Below are positions 18,307 through 27,397 of a DNA stretch of 64,000 bases, in pieces. Positions within the stretch are counted from its first letter, which is position 1. Every line of letters starts with the position of its first letter. The DNA comes from Paramixta manurensis (lineage in GTDB: Bacteria > Pseudomonadota > Gammaproteobacteria > Enterobacterales > Enterobacteriaceae). The notes below the pieces were generated by a model, which did no database searches, had not been told where the DNA came from, and worked only from the letters and a program-made list of their open reading frames with translations. The stretch lies in NCBI RefSeq assembly GCF_013285385.1, contig NZ_CP054212.1:930001-994000 (forward strand). Direction: 5' to 3'. Made by a program: the position numbers and the translations under genes.

Positions 18307-18864
18307 ATGGAAAGTTATCTGGATATTCGCGTATTACCCGACCCCGAATTTACCGAGTCGATGCTGGTCGCCGCTTTGTTCGCGAAACTTCATCGTGCGT
18401 TAGGTCTGCGTGATAAAGGTGATATTGGCGTGAGCTTCCCGGAGTATGGCGGTACGCCGGGCGGGGTGATCCGTTTACACGGACTTCAAACTGCGCTTGA
18501 AGAGTTGAACGCCACACGCTGGCAGGCGGGATTAACGGATTATTGTACTCCTTCGGCAATATGCACCGTACCACCGGCGATTAAAGGCTGGCGTACCGTG
18601 TCTCGGGTACAGGTGAAAAGTAACGCGCAGCGCTTGGTGCGCCGCTCGGTACGTAAAGGGTGGATCACGGAAGAAGAGGCACAGATGCGTTTGCGAACTG
18701 CCTTGGATCACCGCTGCAAACTGCCATTTATCCAACTAAAGAGTTTGTCGACCCATCAACCGTTTCGTTTGTTTATTCAGCATGGCGAACTACAGGAGTT
18801 ACAGCGTGACGGGAAATTCAGTAGTTATGGGTTAAGCCGCGAAGCGACCATTCCCTGGTTTTAA
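18307..18864 (+). CDS. cas6f: CRISPR RNA endoribonuclease Cas6f (Csy4)
   Basis: A 185-aa nuclease that cuts each repeat after its hairpin, releasing crRNAs with an 8-nt 5' handle, and stays bound to the 3' hairpin. The catalytic residues known from P. aeruginosa Csy4 are conserved at the same numbers: His29 and Ser148. A Tyr near the end (Y174) is close to the third active-site position. An Arg/Lys-rich helix around 104-118 (QRLVRRSVRKG) fits the major-groove RNA-binding helix. AAGGA at 18295-18299 supports the start at ATG 18307. Last gene of the operon, and its repeat substrate is in this window. Confidence 0.96.
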   Translation: MESYLDIRVLPDPEFTESMLVAALFAKLHRALGLRDKGDIGVSFPEYGGTPGGVIRLHGLQTALEELNATRWQAGLTDYCTPSAICTVPPAIKGWRTVSRVQVKSNAQRLVRRSVRKGWITEEEAQMRLRTALDHRCKLPFIQLKSLSTHQPFRLFIQHGELQELQRDGKFSSYGLSREATIPWF

Positions 18865-18872
18865 TGTTGCGA

Positions 18873-18893
18873 ACCGGGCGGTTACCGCCCGGT
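18873..18893. terminator. Hairpin between cas6f and convergent ahr
   Basis: A perfect stem (18873-18881 with 18885-18893, loop TTA) lies 8 nt after the cas6f stop and 12 nt before the ahr stop on the other strand. There is no T-run on the plus side, so it is probably a weak bidirectional terminator. Confidence 0.6.
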
Positions 18894-18905
18894 CTCTGCT
18901 TCCGT

Positions 18906-19922
18906 TCAAAAATCCGCCTTCAATACGACGCGATAATTCGCCTTCCCGGCACGCACATGATCCAACGCCTCATTGATGTTCGACATCGGGAAAAACTCCA
19001 CCGTCGGCGCAATATCGGCGCGCGATGCCAGTTTTAATAGTGAACGCATCTGACCCGGAGAACCGGTTGCCGAGCCGGTGATCGCGCGGTCGCCTTTAAT
19101 CAACGTCGAAGAATTTACCGGGAAGGGCTTCATGACGACACCCACCGTATGGAATTTTCCACCCGGTGCCAGCGCCTCAAACCAGGGTTGCCAGTCGAGA
19201 TCCACCGCAACGGTGCTCAGAACCAGATCAAACTGCCCGGCGAGCTCCTTCAAGGCTTCCGGATCGCGGCTATTCACCACTCGATCGGCGCCCATATCGA
19301 GAATAGATTGCTTTTTCGCCGCAGAAGAACTGAAGGCCGTCACTTCAGCGCCAATTGCGCGCAGGATCTTAATCGCGATATGGCCCAAACCGCCAATACC
19401 GATCACGCCAACACGGCTGGCGGCCGAAATATGGTGCATTAGCAACGGCTTAAATACAGTGATCCCACCACACAGCAGCGGCCCCGCCGAGGCGATATCC
19501 AGACTTTCCGGGAGCGGGATGACCCATTGCCAGTTCGCGCGTAGTTTATTAGCAAAACCGCCATGATTCACAATGGTCGGCGTAGCGCCCTGGCGGCAAT
19601 TGATTTGATCGCCATTAATGCAGGCATCACAGTGCTGGCAACTCTTTGCCGTCCAGCCAATGCCCACCCGCTGCCCAAGGCGTAACCCTTTGTTCTTCGC
19701 CGCGTCGCCAAGGGCGGAAACGCGCCCAATCACCTCATGCCCAGCAATGAGCGGATAGCGCGAAACACCCCATTCATTGTCGATCATCGACAAGTCGGAG
19801 TGACAAATACCGCAGTAATCCACTTCAACTTCTACATCTTCATGGTCCAGCGCACCCGCATCATATTCATATGGCTCTAAAGCCTGGCCGGGTTTCATTG
19901 CTGCGTAGCTTTTAATTTTCAT
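18906..19922 (-). CDS. ahr: NADPH-dependent aldehyde reductase / zinc alcohol dehydrogenase Ahr
   Basis: A 338-aa medium-chain zinc dehydrogenase, close to E. coli Ahr (YjgB) along its whole length. Catalytic zinc ligands are in CGICHSD and GHE; structural zinc cysteines are in CQHCDACINGDQINC; the cofactor-binding GIGGLGH follows at about 175-181. E. coli Ahr reduces medium- to long-chain aldehydes with NADPH. The gene is monocistronic, convergent with cas6f and divergent from the GltI-like gene. In E. coli ahr lies elsewhere on the chromosome, so its place here reflects rearrangement. Confidence 0.9.
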   Translation of the reverse strand: MKIKSYAAMKPGQALEPYEYDAGALDHEDVEVEVDYCGICHSDLSMIDNEWGVSRYPLIAGHEVIGRVSALGDAAKNKGLRLGQRVGIGWTAKSCQHCDACINGDQINCRQGATPTIVNHGGFANKLRANWQWVIPLPESLDIASAGPLLCGGITVFKPLLMHHISAASRVGVIGIGGLGHIAIKILRAIGAEVTAFSSSAAKKQSILDMGADRVVNSRDPEALKELAGQFDLVLSTVAVDLDWQPWFEALAPGGKFHTVGVVMKPFPVNSSTLIKGDRAITGSATGSPGQMRSLLKLASRADIAPTVEFFPMSNINEALDHVRAGKANYRVVLKADF

Positions 19923-20188
19923 TATTAACCTCAGTGCTAATCACTATTTTCGCAGTGAGTATAGCAAAGCGGGGAAAGGGTAACGCAGAGCGCGCTTGCC
20001 GTCAGGGCGCGCCAGAATCTTTTCGAGCAACCTCGGATAAATTGCACGCTGTGCATGCATTTCTCCCCATTTTGAGACAATACTGTTCGCTGCCTCACGT
20101 CGCGAGGGCGCAGTCAAAGCCTTGCCGGTGAGTGGCGTGTTTTTTGCATAGTGACAAGCCTAATAAAACGAATACTAAGGGGTTGTGT

Positions 20189-21088
20189 ATGAAGCGTGCG
20201 TTACTTAACGCGATGGTGGTGGGTGTCGGTTTGGTCGCTGTTTCCGCAGCCGGGGCGGAAGAGTTGGCTGGCACTCTGAAGAAAATTAACGACAGCAATG
20301 TCGTGGTGGTTGGGTATCGTGAGTCGAACGTGCCTTTCTCCTATCAGGATGATGGTAAAAATGTAATGGGGTATTCACAGGAGTATTCCAACAAAATCGT
20401 TGAGGCGATTAAAAAGAAACTGAACAAACCTAACCTCGAAGTCTCTTTCTTGCCGATTACTTCGCCCAACCGCATTCCGCTACTTAATAATAAGGTGTAT
20501 GACTTCGAGTGCGGTTCCACCACCAATAATAAAGAGCGCCAGCAACAGGTTGATTTTTCTGATTCAATCTTTGTAGCCGGTACGCGTTTGATGGCTAAAA
20601 AAGGCAGTGGTATCAACGACTTTCCTGATTTACAGGGCAAGGCGGTGGTGACCAGTAGCGGCTCTACGTCCGAAATTTTGTTAAACCAGCTAAACAGCAA
20701 TAAAAACATGAAGATGCGCATCATCAGCGCCAAAGAGGGCGGCACCTCATCTTTCCAGACTCTGGAAAGCGGGCGGGCGGCGGCGTTTATGATGGATGAT
20801 GCTTTACTGGCGGGCGATCGCGCTAAAGCACGGCATCCTGATCAGTGGGTCATCGTGGGCACCGCGCAATCGCATGAGGCTTACGGCTGTATGATGCGTA
20901 AAAATGATCCTCAGTTTGCTGCGCTGGTGAATGATACGGTTGCCGGAGCGCAAACCTCAGGCGAAGCGGCGGGCTGGTATAAAAAATGGTTTATGCAACC
21001 CATCCCGCCAAAAGGGTTGAATATGAACTTTGAGATGTCGACCGAAATGAAAGATCTGTTCGCACATCCCAATAATCACGCGCTATAA
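20189..21088 (+). CDS. GltI-like amino-acid ABC transporter substrate-binding protein
   Basis: A 299-aa periplasmic binding protein with a cleavable signal (MKRALLNAMVVGVGLVAVSAAGA), very like the glutamate/aspartate-binding GltI of E. coli: VVGYRESNVPFSY, TSPNRIPLLNNKVYDFECGSTTNN, ESGRAAAFMMDDALLAG and YGCMMRKNDPQF are all recognisable. The ATG at 20189 with AAGGGG upstream starts exactly at the signal peptide; an in-frame start at 20132 would add 19 unrelated residues. No permease or ATPase gene (gltJKL) is beside it, so it probably serves a transporter encoded elsewhere. A 9-bp tandem duplication (CGCTATAAG) covers its stop codon. Confidence 0.88.
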   Translation: MKRALLNAMVVGVGLVAVSAAGAEELAGTLKKINDSNVVVVGYRESNVPFSYQDDGKNVMGYSQEYSNKIVEAIKKKLNKPNLEVSFLPITSPNRIPLLNNKVYDFECGSTTNNKERQQQVDFSDSIFVAGTRLMAKKGSGINDFPDLQGKAVVTSSGSTSEILLNQLNSNKNMKMRIISAKEGGTSSFQTLESGRAAAFMMDDALLAGDRAKARHPDQWVIVGTAQSHEAYGCMMRKNDPQFAALVNDTVAGAQTSGEAAGWYKKWFMQPIPPKGLNMNFEMSTEMKDLFAHPNNHAL

Positions 21089-21109
21089 GCGCTATAAGCG
21101 CTGGAACGC

Positions 21110-21135
21110 GGGGGCAAGCACGTTTTCTTGCCCCC
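21110..21135. terminator. Bidirectional terminator between the gltI-like gene and mgtB
   Basis: A perfect 9-bp stem GGGGGCAAG/CTTGCCCCC (21110-21118 with 21127-21135) and an 8-nt loop lie between two convergent stops. There is only a short T stretch on the plus side. Confidence 0.7.
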
Positions 21136-21144
21136 ATTTGGCGG

Positions 21145-23838
21145 TTAAAACCATTGGCCAAACTTACGGATATAAAATGTCTTTATGCTGTGGCTGAGTA
21201 ACCCATAGCTGAATAATATTGCCAACAGCCACGGGAAGTAGAGCGCCGGTAACGAAACCAGGCCAAACCAACCGGCAAAAGGCGATAACGGCAGCCCAAG
21301 CCCGATAATAACCACCGCGAATGTCGTGAGCATAATCGGCCAGGTGGCGCGGGACTGAATAAACGGCACCTTTTGCGTGCGCAGCATATGCACGACTAAT
21401 GTTTGCGAAAGCAATCCTTCAATAAACCAGCCAGACTGGAATAATGCTTGGTGCTCGACATTGTTGGCGGCAAAAATATGCCACATGACGGCAAACGTCG
21501 TAATATCAAACAGCGAGGACGTCGGGCCCATCCACAACATAAAACGACCAATATTTTTGGCATCCCACTTCTGTGGTTTTTGCATATATTCGCGATCCAT
21601 TTTGTCCCACGGCAGCGCCATTTGCGACAAGTCATAGATCAGGTTTTGCAGCAGTAACTGAATCGCCAACATCGGTAAAAAAGGAATAAACGCGCTGGCG
21701 ACCAAAATAGAGAACACGTTGCCAAAGTTAGAGCTGGCGGTAATGTTGAGGTATTTAATGATGTTACCGAACGTTTGCCGCCCAACTCGAACACCTTGTT
21801 CCAGTACCTGCAGGCTCTTTTCCAGCAGGATAATATCGGCGGAGGCTTTGGCAATATCCGTGGCGCTATCGACGGATATTCCGACGTCCGCCTGGCGCAG
21901 CGCTGCCGCATCATTAATGCCGTCTCCCAGGAAACCTACCGTATGGCCTTTTTGCTGTAACAGCCTGACAATGCGCTCTTTTTGTGACGGCGTCAGCCGG
22001 GCAAACAGCGTATGTAACGCAACACGATCGGCCAACTGTTCATCACTCAACTGCTCAATCTCGTCGCCCAATAGCGGTACGCCAATGTCGAGCGCCAGGT
22101 CGCGACAAATTTTGGCGGTAATCAGCGGATTGTCACCGGTCAACACTTTCACCTGTACGCCACTCTCCTGTAACGCTGCTATCGCCCCGGCGGCGCTGGC
22201 TTTCACCGGATCGAGAAAGGTCAGCATACCGCACAGCGTCAGGTCACGCTCATCTTCTGCGCTGAGACGCTGATGCCAGCCCTTAGCGCCGAGTTCCCGC
22301 GTGCCAATTAGCAGCACGCGATACCCTTGTTGGTTAAGATCAGCCACTCTGGCGATGAGGGCATCACGCTGCCGATCATCCATCTCAAGCGGGTGGCCGT
22401 GATGCGAGACATAGCGGGTAATATCCAGCATCTCTTCCAGCGCGCCCTTACACACCAGTAAATGCTGACCGAAGCGATCGCAAACGCTGACCGATAACCG
22501 ACGGCGCTCAAAATCAAAGGCTAATTCATCGACCTTACGATAATCGCGTGGAACATCATAACGATTGCGGGCAAACTCCAGCACCGCCCGATCCATCAGG
22601 TTTTTCAAACCGCTTTGATGAAAGCTATTCAGCCAGGCCAGTTGCAAGACGTAATGGCTGGGATCGCCATTCAGATCAAGATGCTGGGCTAACGCGATAT
22701 GATCCTCGGTCAGCGTGCCGGTCTTATCGGTACACAGCACATCCATAGCGCCAAAGTTTTGTATGGCGCTGAGGCGTTTGACGACCACTTTACGTTTTGC
22801 CAGCATCATCGCGCCTTTTGCCAGATTGGTACTGACAATCATCGGCAACATCTCCGGTGTCAGGCCAACCGCGACCGCTAGCGCAAACAGGGTGGCATCC
22901 AGCCAGTCGCCTTTGGTAAAACCGTTAATCAATAACACCAGTGGCACCATAAACGCCATAAAACGGATTAATAACCAGCTAACGTTATTGACACCGCGAT
23001 CGAAAGCGGTGGGTGCGCGTTTCCCCACCAAGTGCCGCGCCAGTGAACCGAACCAAGTTTGATTCCCGGTCGCGACGACCACCGCACAAGCGTTACCGCT
23101 GACCACGTATGATCCCATAAAGCAGATGCCGGGCTGGGCTAACAATTGGTTTTCACTCAATGTCACTGCTGCGTCCGCGCTCTGGTTGCCGGCGCATTTT
23201 TCTACCGGCAACGCTTCACCGGTTAACGTGGATTGATTGACCAGCAGGTCGCGTGACGAAATCAGTTTTAGATCGGCAGGAATGGTATCGCCAGCAGAGA
23301 GCAGCACAATATCGCCGGGCACCAACTGATGCTGAGGCACGTCGGCAATGTGGGATTTATTATTATCGCGCGTACGGCGTTGTACGCTGACTTGCGTGCG
23401 CACCATAGATTTCAGCGCATCGGCTGCTTTGTTGGTGCGAAACTCCTGCCAAAAACGCAGCAGCCCACTGAAAGCGATCATGACCAACATGATGGTGACA
23501 CCGGTTAAATCGGTTTCTTCACCGCGCTGACACGGTAGCCAGTAATCGGTGAAGAAACTGATTATGGCGAGCCCGCTCAGGACAAAAATAAACGGGTTAT
23601 TAAACGCCAGCAGGAGTTGTAACAGCGCGTGAGGCGCTTGCTCTTGCGCCACCTGATTGGGGCCAAATTGTGCCAGCCGCGCTGCGGCCTGCTGCACCGT
23701 TAGGCCGTTTGGATTGCTGTTCAGGCGGCTCAGTGTGCTTTCAATGCTGACTTGCGCTTCGGCGGCAATCGCCCAGCGGGCGGTTTTCGGTTGTTCTTCT
23801 GGGCGCACTTGCTGTGCGACGTCAATAATTTGCGTCAT
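21145..23838 (-). CDS. mgtB: Magnesium-translocating P-type ATPase, MgtB-type
   Basis: An 897-aa inner-membrane P3B-type ATPase importing Mg2+. The phosphorylation site DKTGTLT has Asp371; TGEALPVEK, the hinge GDGINDAAALR, and about ten membrane segments are present. The RGEETDLTGV insertion and the C-terminal FGQWF match Salmonella MgtB better than MgtA; automated annotation may still call it mgtA. No mgtC is adjacent. GGAG is well spaced before the ATG. A long 5' leader with a small frame and hairpins precedes it, consistent with Mg2+-sensing control, probably under PhoP; that part is inference. Confidence 0.92.
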   Translation of the reverse strand: MTQIIDVAQQVRPEEQPKTARWAIAAEAQVSIESTLSRLNSNPNGLTVQQAAARLAQFGPNQVAQEQAPHALLQLLLAFNNPFIFVLSGLAIISFFTDYWLPCQRGEETDLTGVTIMLVMIAFSGLLRFWQEFRTNKAADALKSMVRTQVSVQRRTRDNNKSHIADVPQHQLVPGDIVLLSAGDTIPADLKLISSRDLLVNQSTLTGEALPVEKCAGNQSADAAVTLSENQLLAQPGICFMGSYVVSGNACAVVVATGNQTWFGSLARHLVGKRAPTAFDRGVNNVSWLLIRFMAFMVPLVLLINGFTKGDWLDATLFALAVAVGLTPEMLPMIVSTNLAKGAMMLAKRKVVVKRLSAIQNFGAMDVLCTDKTGTLTEDHIALAQHLDLNGDPSHYVLQLAWLNSFHQSGLKNLMDRAVLEFARNRYDVPRDYRKVDELAFDFERRRLSVSVCDRFGQHLLVCKGALEEMLDITRYVSHHGHPLEMDDRQRDALIARVADLNQQGYRVLLIGTRELGAKGWHQRLSAEDERDLTLCGMLTFLDPVKASAAGAIAALQESGVQVKVLTGDNPLITAKICRDLALDIGVPLLGDEIEQLSDEQLADRVALHTLFARLTPSQKERIVRLLQQKGHTVGFLGDGINDAAALRQADVGISVDSATDIAKASADIILLEKSLQVLEQGVRVGRQTFGNIIKYLNITASSNFGNVFSILVASAFIPFLPMLAIQLLLQNLIYDLSQMALPWDKMDREYMQKPQKWDAKNIGRFMLWMGPTSSLFDITTFAVMWHIFAANNVEHQALFQSGWFIEGLLSQTLVVHMLRTQKVPFIQSRATWPIMLTTFAVVIIGLGLPLSPFAGWFGLVSLPALYFPWLLAILFSYGLLSHSIKTFYIRKFGQWF

Positions 23839-24056
23839 CTCGTTTACTCCGAATAAAACGCACGGCGATCTCTCTCATGACGAGATCGGCGTGAAAACAG
23901 TGAGATGCGTTGCCGTGAGGAAGAGGCGGGCTCAGACTCCCACGCAACGCGTATTACGTTGCGTACCGGGGTGCTCGTCCATGACGTCTCCTTAATCGCG
24001 CAGGGCGATAACGAACTAAATAGCCTGTGAACAGGCGCAGAAAAGCATCGTTGCAA
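23839..24056 (-). promoter_or_regulatory. mgtB mRNA leader with hairpins
   Basis: About 220 nt upstream of mgtB can fold: an 8-bp perfect stem at 23942-23949/23957-23964 and a 7-bp stem at 23866-23872/23882-23888 close to the mgtB start. mgtA and mgtCBR transcripts of Salmonella have leaders that couple translation of short Pro-rich peptides to transcription of the transporter gene. A like mechanism is inferred here from position and structure, not shown. Confidence 0.45.
23932..23982 (-). CDS. Candidate leader peptide upstream of mgtB
   Basis: A 16-codon frame, MDEHPGTQRNTRCVGV, follows a strong AAGGAG site (23989-23994) with normal spacing, in the mgtB leader. It overlaps the 8-bp hairpin at 23942-23964, so a translating ribosome would melt it. 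It is not clearly similar to MgtL. The alternative frame shows EPASSSRQRISLFSRR, reminiscent of the MgtL tail, but it lacks a good local start. Confidence 0.35.
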   Translation of the reverse strand: MDEHPGTQRNTRCVGV

Positions 24057-24614
24057 ATCAGCTTGCAGCGCTGCGGCGGCGTTAATTTACGCCGGGAGGG
24101 AACAGAGTATGGGTGACTATCAACATGGTTATCGCCTCGTCTATAAGTAGAGCAGACGAGCCGGAGAGGTTCGCTGCTTGCCGGGCGGCAAGCAACGCGC
24201 TTGCCTTAATTAGAACGACTGAGTGTCCAAAAAAGGTTCTCCTAAGAAATGTGCGTCAGACTATAGTGCCGCACGCGGACGCTGTAAACCGCGTTCGTCA
24301 ACCAAACCTCAACGCCGGTTATTTTTAATCGACCTTTCATACGGTACGGTTATCAACACCGCTTATCGCAACCGTTTAGCGGATAAATTTTTTCATCGTT
24401 TAGCCACCATAAGGCGCGGAATCACGCGGAAAATCACGGCGGCGGCGGCGGATTAAAGGGATGTTGCTTTTTTGTAAACGGATTAACAAGCAGACGAAAT
24501 CCTGCTATGCTGCCCCACGCGGAACCGGGCACCTTACCCTACACAAGGACGTTGATCACGCTATCGTGAAGAGGTGGCCGGTGAGCCTAATACAATGAGA
24601 GCGAGGAGAACGTC
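24057..24614. other. Gene-free region between divergent mgtB and acnB
   Basis: There is no convincing gene in 558 nt. It should contain the promoters of mgtB (minus) and acnB (plus). Three perfect or near-perfect hairpins are visible: 24136-24142/24154-24160, 24176-24182/24187-24193 (GGGC loop), and CGGCGT/ACGCCG near 24076-24093. I could not identify a convincing PhoP, CRP or ArcA site by eye. Confidence 0.5.
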
Positions 24615-27212
24615 GTGCTAGAAGAATACCGTAAGCACGTTGCCGAGCGTGCAGCCCAGGGGATTGTTCCTAAACCATTAGATGCTTCCCAAATGGCCGC
24701 GCTGGTTGAACTGCTGAAGAACCCGCCAGCGGGTGAAGAAGAATTCCTGTCTGATTTGTTAATCAATCGAGTCCCGCCAGGCGTTGATGAAGCGGCCTAT
24801 GTAAAAGCCGGTTTCCTGGCCGCTATCGCGAAAGGCGAAACGACCTCTCCTCTGGTTACCCCTGAAAAAGCTGTGGAACTGTTGGGCACCATGCAGGGCG
24901 GCTACAATATTCATCCCCTGATTGATGCGCTGGATGATGCCAAACTGGCGCCGATTGCCGCCAAAGCGTTGTCCCATACGCTGCTAATGTTCGATAGCTT
25001 CTATGATGTAGAAGAGAAAGCGAAAGCGGGTAATTCCCATGCGCAACAGGTATTAAAAGCTTGGGCCGATGCTGACTGGTATCTGTCACGTCCGGAACTG
25101 GCGGAAAAAATTACCGTTACCGTATTCAAAGTCACTGGTGAAACTAACACCGATGATCTGTCACCGGCGCCGGATGCCTGGTCACGCCCGGATATTCCGC
25201 TGCATGCGCTGGCGATGCTGAAAAATGCCCGTGATGGTATTGAGCCGGACGAAGCCGGTAATGTTGGGCCAATCAAGCAGATTGAAGCCCTGAAACAGAA
25301 AGGTTTCCCGCTGGCCTATGTGGGCGATGTGGTGGGAACCGGTTCTTCGCGTAAATCCGCGACTAACTCCGTGCTGTGGTTTATGGGCGACGATATTCCC
25401 AACGTGCCGAACAAAAAAGCGGGTGGTGTGGTGCTCGGCGGTAAAATTGCCCCGATCTTCTTCAACACCATGGAGGATGCCGGTGCGCTGCCGATCGAAG
25501 TGGATGTGAACAACCTCAATATGGGTGATGTGATCGATATTTACCCCTATAAAGGTGAAGTGCGTCATCACCAGACTGGCGAAGTGCTGGCTAACTTCGA
25601 GCTGAAAACCGACGTCTTGCTTGATGAAGTCCGCGCTGGTGGCCGTATTCCGCTGATCATTGGTCGTGGTTTGACCACCAAAGCGCGTGAATCGCTGGGT
25701 CTGCCGGTAAGCGATGTTTTCCGTCAGGCGAAAGATGTGGCGCAGAGCACGCGCGGTTTCTCGCTGGCGCAAAAAATGGTGGGCCGCGCCTGTGGTACCG
25801 AGGGTATCCGTCCCGGTCAATATTGCGAACCTAAAATGACCTCGGTCGGTTCGCAGGATACCACCGGGCCGATGACGCGTGATGAACTGAAAGATTTGGC
25901 CTGCCTCGGCTTCTCAGCCGACTTGGTGATGCAATCCTTCTGCCATACTGCCGCTTACCCGAAACCGGTTGATGTCACGACGCACCACACGTTGCCTGAC
26001 TTTATTATGAACCGTGGTGGTGTCTCGCTGCGTCCGGGCGATGGGATTATCCATAGCTGGCTGAACCGTATGCTACTGCCCGATACTGTCGGTACCGGCG
26101 GGGATTCACATACCCGTTTCCCAATTGGTATCTCATTCCCGGCAGGCTCTGGTTTGGTGGCGTTTGCCGCCGCAACCGGCGTGATGCCGCTGGATATGCC
26201 AGAATCGGTGCTGGTTCGTTTTAAAGGCAAAATGCAGCCGGGTATCACCCTACGCGATCTGGTGCACGCGATTCCGTTGTATGCCATCAAACAAGGGTTA
26301 CTGACGGTTGAGAAAAAAGGGAAGAAGAATATCTTCTCTGGTCGCATTCTGGAGATCGAAGGTCTGCCGGAACTGAAAGTGGAGCAAGCGTTTGAATTAT
26401 CCGACGCTTCTGCCGAGCGTTCAGCGGCGGGTTGTACCATTAAACTGGATCAGGCGCCGATTGTTGAGTATCTGAACTCAAACATCGTGTTGCTGAAGTG
26501 GATGATCGCCGAAGGCTATGGTGATCGTCGTACGCTGGAACGTCGTATTCAGGGGATGGAGAAATGGCTGGCCGATCCGCAACTACTCGAAGCGGATGCC
26601 GACGCAGAATACGCGGCGGTGATTGAGATCGATCTGGCGGAAATCAAAGAGCCGATCCTGTGTGCGCCGAACGATCCGGACGATGCGCGTCTGCTTTCCG
26701 ATGTGCAGGGTGAAAAGATCGATGAAGTCTTTATCGGTTCCTGTATGACTAACATCGGTCACTTCCGCGCGGCAGGCAAACTGCTGGACAGCCATAAAGG
26801 TGCTTTGCCGACCCGCTTGTGGGTGGCGCCGCCGACCAAAATGGATGCGGCACAGTTAACCGAAGAGGGCTATTACAGTGTCTTTGGTAAGAGCGGTGCG
26901 CGGGTTGAAATTCCGGGCTGTTCGCTGTGTATGGGCAACCAGGCGCGCGTTGCCGACGGGTCAACCGTGGTGTCAACCTCAACGCGTAACTTCCCGAACC
27001 GCTTAGGTAACGGCGCCAATGTCTACCTGGCCTCGGCGGAACTGGCGGCGATTGCGTCTCTGTTAGGTAAACTGCCGACGCCGGATGAGTATCAGCAGTT
27101 TATGGCGCAGGTGGATAAAACCGCGCTGGATACCTATCGCTACCTCAATTTTGACCAGTTGGGTCAATATACCGAGAAAGCGGATGGCGTGATCTTCCAG
27201 ACCGCCGTTTAA
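24615..27212 (+). CDS. acnB: Bifunctional aconitate hydratase 2 / 2-methylisocitrate dehydratase
   Basis: An 865-aa TCA-cycle aconitase, isomerising citrate to isocitrate; it can also act on 2-methylisocitrate. The N-terminal HEAT-like domain (MLEEYRKHVAERAAQG) and swivel domain precede the catalytic domains, the AcnB order. The [4Fe-4S] ligands are C710, C769 and C772, in GSCMTNIGH and CSLCMGNQ, at the same numbers as in E. coli. The start is a GTG at 24615 with GAGGAG at 24603-24608. It marks the return to E. coli-like gene order after the accessory block. Confidence 0.98.
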   Translation: MLEEYRKHVAERAAQGIVPKPLDASQMAALVELLKNPPAGEEEFLSDLLINRVPPGVDEAAYVKAGFLAAIAKGETTSPLVTPEKAVELLGTMQGGYNIHPLIDALDDAKLAPIAAKALSHTLLMFDSFYDVEEKAKAGNSHAQQVLKAWADADWYLSRPELAEKITVTVFKVTGETNTDDLSPAPDAWSRPDIPLHALAMLKNARDGIEPDEAGNVGPIKQIEALKQKGFPLAYVGDVVGTGSSRKSATNSVLWFMGDDIPNVPNKKAGGVVLGGKIAPIFFNTMEDAGALPIEVDVNNLNMGDVIDIYPYKGEVRHHQTGEVLANFELKTDVLLDEVRAGGRIPLIIGRGLTTKARESLGLPVSDVFRQAKDVAQSTRGFSLAQKMVGRACGTEGIRPGQYCEPKMTSVGSQDTTGPMTRDELKDLACLGFSADLVMQSFCHTAAYPKPVDVTTHHTLPDFIMNRGGVSLRPGDGIIHSWLNRMLLPDTVGTGGDSHTRFPIGISFPAGSGLVAFAAATGVMPLDMPESVLVRFKGKMQPGITLRDLVHAIPLYAIKQGLLTVEKKGKKNIFSGRILEIEGLPELKVEQAFELSDASAERSAAGCTIKLDQAPIVEYLNSNIVLLKWMIAEGYGDRRTLERRIQGMEKWLADPQLLEADADAEYAAVIEIDLAEIKEPILCAPNDPDDARLLSDVQGEKIDEVFIGSCMTNIGHFRAAGKLLDSHKGALPTRLWVAPPTKMDAAQLTEEGYYSVFGKSGARVEIPGCSLCMGNQARVADGSTVVSTSTRNFPNRLGNGANVYLASAELAAIASLLGKLPTPDEYQQFMAQVDKTALDTYRYLNFDQLGQYTEKADGVIFQTAV

Positions 27213-27231
27213 GCGAATACGCTTCTCACCA

Positions 27232-27260
27232 GACCGGGCTTCCGCCCGGTCTTTTTTTTT
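27232..27260 (+). terminator. Rho-independent terminator of acnB
   Basis: GACCGGGC/GCCCGGTC stem (27232-27239 with 27244-27251), loop TTCC, followed by a run of nine T. Confidence 0.95.
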
Positions 27261-27397
27261 ATCTTTTCCGCTGGTTCTTGTCGCTACGTCAATCTCCGCA
27301 GAGCGAAATTACGCCATAGTGGTGATCAGCGGGTGAAAAGCTGTTTTTCCCGCGCCAGGCTGCGATAATGGCGGCCGGAGTGGTGGAGGAAAGCGCG

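Noticed and set aside
18865..18905. A second CRISPR array beside cas6f, as in many I-F loci
   Set aside because: Only a 9-bp hairpin terminator is there; no repeat-like sequence was seen elsewhere in the window.
23844..24056. 70-codon minus-strand frame as a real protein upstream of mgtB
   Set aside because: Its ATG lacks a ribosome binding site and most of it has no family likeness; only its EPASSS...SLFSRR part is mentioned as a possible MgtL echo.
24113..24456. Small plus-strand frames upstream of acnB
   Set aside because: No ribosome binding sites, no likeness to known proteins, and codon use unlike real genes here.
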